Source: Candidatus Woesearchaeota archaeon (lineage in GTDB: Archaea; Nanobdellota; Nanobdellia; SCGC-AAA011-G17; VGLX01). From it: DNA of 8,740 nt. The stretch covers positions 1 to 8,740 of the forward strand of contig VGLX01000035.1 of the NCBI GenBank assembly GCA_016866645.1, given 5' to 3'. This document shows positions 5,725 to 8,740 of the stretch, piece after piece. Under the pieces are notes generated by a model. It searched no databases. It saw only the letters and a program-made list of their open reading frames with translations, and was not told the DNA's origin. The translations under genes and the position numbers were made by a program. Every line of letters begins with the position of its first letter. Positions within the stretch are counted from its first letter, which is position 1.

Positions 5725-5756
5725 AAAATAAAACAGCCTAGTAAAAGAAATTTTTT
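5721..5756. terminator. AT-rich terminator region between convergent genes
   Basis: After the last hairpin the sequence turns AT-rich. A run of six T (5751-5756) would serve the plus-strand operon; the A-rich stretch at 5721-5734 reads as T-rich on the minus strand and lies just past the stop of the PLP enzyme. Archaeal RNA polymerase terminates at such T tracts without needing a hairpin. Confidence 0.45.
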
Positions 5757-5757
5757 A

Positions 5758-7170
5758 TTACTTAACCTTGTTTAACGCTTTTTCTAAAGCGTTTATCGCG
5801 TCTTCTTCGCCTTCTAATCCTACAGAATACCTTATCAGGTTATCGTCGATTCCTGCGCACTTCCTTTCTTCACAGCTCATCTGTCCGTGTGTCGTAGTTG
5901 CATTGTGCACCCATACTGTATAGCTTCCGCCTAGGTGTGTGACCTGGGTGCCGAAGTCGAAAACTTCTGCGAACTTCTTCGCTTTCTCGAATCCGCCTTT
6001 TATATTGAACGATAATAAGAACCCGTAACCATTAGTCCCGTCAGGAAGCTTCATGGCCTTCTTAGCGATTTCATGCTGCGGGTGGGATTTCAATCCAGGG
6101 TAGTTGACTTTTTCTATCATCGGGTGCTTCTCTAAGAACTGGGCGATTTTCAAGGCTTTCCTGCAGTGCTCTTGCATCCTTATCCTTAACGTTCCAAGCT
6201 CATCCCATATGATCATTGCGTTGAATGGTGACAAGCATGGGCCCATATTCCTGAAATGCCCGCCTTTTAGTTTGTTAACAAAATCCTCCTCGAGGTCTTT
6301 GTCTTCGGTTATTATCCTGTCTCTTGCTATTATCGCTCCGCCTATGCATCTGCAACTTCCGTTGGCTATTTTTGATGTTGAGTGAAGGACTATGTCTGCG
6401 CAGTGCTCTAACGGCCGGGCTAATGCTGGCGAGGCTAGAGTCGAGTCGACTATTAGAGGTATCTTGTGTGAGTGAGCTAGTTCTGCCAGTTTTTGGATAT
6501 CGGCTATGAAAAGCGTGGGGTTGCTTGGTGATTCTACGAATAGGAATCTTGTTTTATCGTCTATTTTTTCTTCCCACTTCTTAAGGTTCTCAGGCTCAGT
6601 GACCCATCTTACGCTCCATCCTGATTTCGGGTAAGTCACGTCAAACAATTGCTGTGTTCCTCCGTAAACCTTATTAGAAGATACGAAATTGTCTCCTGGT
6701 TTCAGGAATGCCATTGTTGCCATCATGATCGCTGACATTCCGGAAGAAGTGCAAAGCCCTTGGGTCAGCTCACGTATGCCTATGCCTTCCAGAGCGGCGA
6801 ACTTCCAGGCTAAATGATCAGGATTCACGTTGTCTATCCTGCTGTATATCTTATTAGGGTCATTAGTCGTCTGGTAAGATAGTAAGAGCGCTCCGTCAAC
6901 TAAGCTGTCATAAGACCCTCCTGCGGTGGTCATGAACAATGGGAGGGTTAAGGATTTATAGCGCATCATGTCCTCTTTGCCGTATAGCCCCCATAATGCT
7001 ACTGTGTCAAAAGCTTGGTTTTTCGCAGCTTTCATCTGCTCGCATCTAGAATTAACAGTGCATTCGCTGCGTCTCTTGAAATATTCTTCATCGGTTTTGG
7101 AGGATTCTAAAGTGCACAGCTCTTTCTTTAGTTCTGCAGACTTTTCTTCTAAAAACTTGTTTTTAGACAT
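5758..7170 (-). CDS. Cys/Met-metabolism PLP-dependent enzyme (trans-sulfuration family)
   Basis: 470 residues, against about 380-430 usual for the family; the excess is a charged N-terminal extension of about 50 residues. Fold-type I PLP landmarks in order: Y109-S-R111 (phosphate contact from the partner subunit); S142-S-G-M-S-A with the following helix; K-V-Y169-G-G-T; S-P-S-N-P-T at 214-219; V-D242-S-T-L-A-S (pyridine-N aspartate); H-S-T-S-K267 (Schiff-base lysine); and L-I-R447-Y-S-V-G-L-E (substrate carboxylate). This is the family of cystathionine gamma-synthase, cystathionine gamma-lyase, methionine gamma-lyase and O-acetylhomoserine sulfhydrylase; the exact reaction cannot be read from the sequence. 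The S-T-S-K-I-A-N-G-S-C-R-C segment is an unusual version of the lysine loop. It is cytoplasmic and probably tetrameric by family. It stands alone with its own promoter. Confidence 0.92.
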   Translation of the reverse strand: MSKNKFLEEKSAELKKELCTLESSKTDEEYFKRRSECTVNSRCEQMKAAKNQAFDTVALWGLYGKEDMMRYKSLTLPLFMTTAGGSYDSLVDGALLLSYQTTNDPNKIYSRIDNVNPDHLAWKFAALEGIGIRELTQGLCTSSGMSAIMMATMAFLKPGDNFVSSNKVYGGTQQLFDVTYPKSGWSVRWVTEPENLKKWEEKIDDKTRFLFVESPSNPTLFIADIQKLAELAHSHKIPLIVDSTLASPALARPLEHCADIVLHSTSKIANGSCRCIGGAIIARDRIITEDKDLEEDFVNKLKGGHFRNMGPCLSPFNAMIIWDELGTLRIRMQEHCRKALKIAQFLEKHPMIEKVNYPGLKSHPQHEIAKKAMKLPDGTNGYGFLLSFNIKGGFEKAKKFAEVFDFGTQVTHLGGSYTVWVHNATTTHGQMSCEERKCAGIDDNLIRYSVGLEGEEDAINALEKALNKVK

Positions 7171-7196
7171 AATCTCGGTTCTTATCAGAAGATTGA

Positions 7197-7210
7197 GGTT
7201 TTATATACTT
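7197..7210 (-). promoter_or_regulatory. TATA box of the PLP enzyme gene
   Basis: The minus strand reads AAGTATATAAAACC, a good archaeal TATA box, centred about 33 bases before the ATG at 7170. Initiation about 26 bases downstream would give a leader of only a few bases. No Shine-Dalgarno sequence is seen, so translation is probably near-leaderless. Confidence 0.6.
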
Positions 7211-7262
7211 TTCGACTTATATTAATCCTGCTTTAGGAACAGAAATATTCTTAAATCTCAAC

Positions 7263-7284
7263 TGCTTTAAATAACACGAGGTGA
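7263..7284 (+). promoter_or_regulatory. Promoter-proximal AT box and Shine-Dalgarno of the lipoprotein gene
   Basis: GAGGTGA at 7278-7284 lies 8 bases before the ATG at 7293 and decides this start; the in-frame GTG at 7281 is part of the ribosome site itself. CTTTAAATAA at 7264-7273 is TATA-like but too close to give a leader containing this site, so TTCTTAAATC around 7247-7256 or a box further upstream may be the real one. Confidence 0.55.
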
Positions 7285-7292
7285 ACGATAGC

Positions 7293-7685
7293 ATGGACAA
7301 GCGATTAGTAGGTTTTAGCGTATTATTAGGTTTAGTAATAATCCTTCTGCTGCAAGGATGTGGGAGTATGACTGGCTTCACTACTATTGATCAAGAAGTG
7401 ACTCAAGAAGAAGCCTTGAAAATTGCTCAAGATTTTGTTAACACCCATGTGAGGTTCTTTGTAGACGAAGACAAAAGTATTGAAAACGTAAAAGGGGTCG
7501 TTACGCCTAAAGCTTCCATAGTAGTCACAAACATAGCCCAGCAAAATGGCGAGTGGGTTATAGAGCTAATAGCGCAGGCTGAGAAGGATGGCGAAGTGAA
7601 AAAAGCGGGCATGATAGTGACTATAGACGCTAAGACTGGAGAAGTCAAGAAAGATAAGCTCAGGCAGTTCAGGCTTAATGAATAA
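7293..7685 (+). CDS. Lipoprotein with PepSY-like domain
   Basis: 130 residues from the ATG with the Shine-Dalgarno sequence. Lysine and arginine at 3-4, a hydrophobic core at 5-20, then L-L-Q-G-C23: a lipoprotein-type signal with C23 as the probable lipidated residue. Just after comes M-T-G-F at 26-29, the 'TG' motif also seen in the anchored surface protein downstream. From about 36 to 118 the pattern E-E-A-L-K-I-A-Q-D-F, then G-E-W-V-I-E-L, then V-T-I-D-A-K-T-G-E-V resembles PepSY-type domains (helix, central W-x-V strand, D-x-x-T-G-x-[IV]). Such domains are often extracytoplasmic and regulate or inhibit peptidases, but the role here is unknown. It should sit on the outer face of the membrane. 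Divergent from the PLP enzyme; convergent with the Ig-like protein. Confidence 0.85.
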   Translation: MDKRLVGFSVLLGLVIILLLQGCGSMTGFTTIDQEVTQEEALKIAQDFVNTHVRFFVDEDKSIENVKGVVTPKASIVVTNIAQQNGEWVIELIAQAEKDGEVKKAGMIVTIDAKTGEVKKDKLRQFRLNE

Positions 7686-7720
7686 AAATTAAAAAAAATA
7701 GAAAAAAAGGCTTTTTTTAT
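7686..7720. terminator. Bidirectional A/T-tract terminator
   Basis: Between the two convergent stops lie long A tracts (7691-7698, 7702-7708) and a T tract (7712-7718). Seven A and seven T flank GGC, so a weak A-T hairpin is possible. The T tract would stop plus-strand transcripts of the lipoprotein gene, and the A tracts are T runs for the minus-strand surface protein gene. Confidence 0.65.
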
Positions 7721-8740
7721 TCTGTGCCTTCTTTCTTGCTGAACAGCATCCTTATCAGGAATATTGCTACTACTACCAGCACTAAATCGCCGATTATCCA
7801 CAATGTTGTTCCGCTGAAAATGTTCTGGAACACGCCTTTAGATCCAGTATCCACTACCGCTCCGCCCGTTATCGCTGGTGTTTCTTCTGTTGGCACTGTA
7901 AAGCTTAATGTCTTAGTAGATACTATTGCTGAGCCTTCCTTGACGTTTATAGTTGCGCTGTGTTTGCCTTCTACGGCATCTTCCTTAGGCGTTATCGTCA
8001 GGTAGTATGTGCTAGTCTGTCCAGGCAGTAGGTAAGCATCTATTTCTGAGGTTGATTCTGCCCAGTCGCCTATGTTAGTTAGTATTATCTTGTATTCGGC
8101 TGATGTGCTGCCTGTATTAGTAACTTGGACAGGTATACTTATCGCTTTCCATGGCTCGACGTTTTCTGATACGCCTTTAATGGTTATGGTTGCTGTTGAA
8201 GTAGTTTGTGTAGTCGTGGTTGTCGTGGTTGTTGTTCCAGAGGATTCTACTGTTAAGGTTACAGTCTCGAAACCTGACGTGAACCTTTTGCCGTTCTCAT
8301 CGTAAACGTATACGCTGAGCTCATATTCTCCTGCTTTAGCGCTTGCAGGTATCGTTAAGGTTAGTGTTGTTGTGTGTTCGTCATCGTCTCCGCGTTCGTA
8401 AGAGTCTATCGTGAACTCTTCTGATTTTTTGTTGATCAGCAATTCACTGTTTTTGACAGTTATGTATATGTCTTTTTCATCTCTGTCCCCTACGTTTTCA
8501 ACGCTTATTTCCAGTTCTACAGTTTGTCCAGCTTTTACTGTTTCAGGCGTTAAAACCATGTCGGATATAGATATGTCGTGAGCTCTTCTTGCGAAGTCTA
8601 GGTCATCATTAGACTCCCAGTCGCAGTTCTCATCATCGTTGCCATCTTCGTAAGCAGTTATGAACAGTACTATGTCATTACCTGTTTTTAGGCTGGCTGG
8701 TACTTGGATTGTTAATTCTACTGATTCGCTTTCGTCCTCA
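7717..8740 (-). CDS. Membrane-anchored Ig-like (CARDB/NEW3-type) surface protein, 5' partial
   Basis: The frame is open to the window edge; about 340 residues are visible and the N-terminus is outside. An internal ATG at 8559 is not the start, because the upstream 60 codons read as the same type of beta-rich domain. Visible order: the end of one Ig-like unit; an acidic N/D-rich stretch (about 8590-8665); a CARDB-like domain starting near 8550; a Thr-rich linker (8194-8235); a second domain of the NEW3/CARDB type (starting near 8190) with V-T-N-T-G and L-L-P-G-Q-T; and a T-G-G-A-V-V motif. The end is a hydrophobic helix (W-I-I-G-D-L-V-L-V-V-V-A-I-F-L-I) and a short basic/acidic tail. So it is an extracellular protein with a C-terminal membrane anchor, probably glycosylated on the linker. 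Adhesion or a cell-wall role is plausible; no enzymatic motif is seen. Confidence 0.87.
   Translation of the reverse strand, partial: EDESESVELTIQVPASLKTGNDIVLFITAYEDGNDDENCDWESNDDLDFARRAHDISISDMVLTPETVKAGQTVELEISVENVGDRDEKDIYITVKNSELLINKKSEEFTIDSYERGDDDEHTTTLTLTIPASAKAGEYELSVYVYDENGKRFTSGFETVTLTVESSGTTTTTTTTTQTTSTATITIKGVSENVEPWKAISIPVQVTNTGSTSAEYKIILTNIGDWAESTSEIDAYLLPGQTSTYYLTITPKEDAVEGKHSATINVKEGSAIVSTKTLSFTVPTEETPAITGGAVVDTGSKGVFQNIFSGTTLWIIGDLVLVVVAIFLIRMLFSKKEGTE
8194..8235 (-). repeat. Thr-rich coding repeat in the surface protein
   Basis: Fourteen codons give nine consecutive Thr, then Q-T-T-S-T. The Thr codons are mixed, with the nine-base unit ACA-ACC-ACG occurring twice in tandem. 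It forms a flexible linker between two Ig-like domains and is a likely O-glycosylation site. Confidence 0.8.

Noticed and set aside
5695..5740. tRNA-like T-arm (TTCGAAT after a GC stem)
   Set aside because: The stem, loop size and flanks do not build a cloverleaf; no acceptor or anticodon arm can be drawn.
7427..7801. Minus-strand reading frame across the lipoprotein gene and terminator
   Set aside because: It runs through the A/T tracts of the terminator and over two convergent genes, and its translation has no domain character.
8557..8559. ATG at 8559 as the start of the surface protein
   Set aside because: The frame stays open to the window edge and the preceding 60 codons encode the same sort of beta-rich, N/D-rich domain, so the gene begins outside the window.

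Overview
The window reads as archaeal. It carries a recognisable TYW3 gene (the wyosine tRNA-modification methyltransferase of archaea and eukaryotes). Several first genes have an A/T-rich TATA-like box about 26-30 bases before the start codon and no Shine-Dalgarno sequence, as in leaderless archaeal transcription, while genes inside operons or with short leaders have strong GGAGGTG/GAGGTGA sites. Gene content and style (small genome-like packing, 4-base overlaps, surface proteins with a 'TG' motif beside the hydrophobic segment) suggest a DPANN-type archaeon, perhaps Woesearchaeota or Pacearchaeota. That placement is inference.

Layout: (1) 46-726 +, an exported protein with a JAMM/MPN-like H-x-H...S-x-x-D signature. 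(2) 745-1718 -, a two-gene operon of a KaiC/RecA-like protein with a degenerate P-loop followed by a small three-helix membrane protein. (3) 1811-2308 +, TYW3, divergent from (2) over a compact two-way promoter. (4) 2305-3024 -, a stand-alone left-handed beta-helix protein resembling the acetyltransferase half of GlmU, convergent with TYW3 and overlapping it by 4 bases (counted through both stop codons). (5) 3084-5615 +, a tightly coupled four-gene operon: CxxCxxCC (YkgJ-type) protein, two tandem paralogous GT-A-like glycosyltransferases, and a short MeaB/ArgK-type GTPase; each junction is an ATGA overlap. (6) about 5601-5724, a GC-rich three-hairpin element that contains the last codons of the GTPase gene and looks like a mobile-element end or omega-RNA-like relic. 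(7) 5758-7170 -, a Cys/Met-metabolism PLP enzyme. (8) 7293-7685 +, a lipoprotein with a PepSY-like domain. (9) 7717-8740 -, the C-terminal part of an Ig-like-repeat surface protein with a Thr-rich linker and a C-terminal membrane anchor, running off the window.

The genes do not form one pathway. The coherent units are the KaiC-like/membrane pair and the four-gene glycosyltransferase operon. Cell-envelope functions (exported JAMM-like protein, glycosyltransferases, lipoprotein, anchored Ig-like protein) dominate. The points most worth following are the structured element at the truncated 3' end of the GTPase gene, the glycosyltransferase/CxxCxxCC/GTPase operon, and the exported JAMM-like protein.
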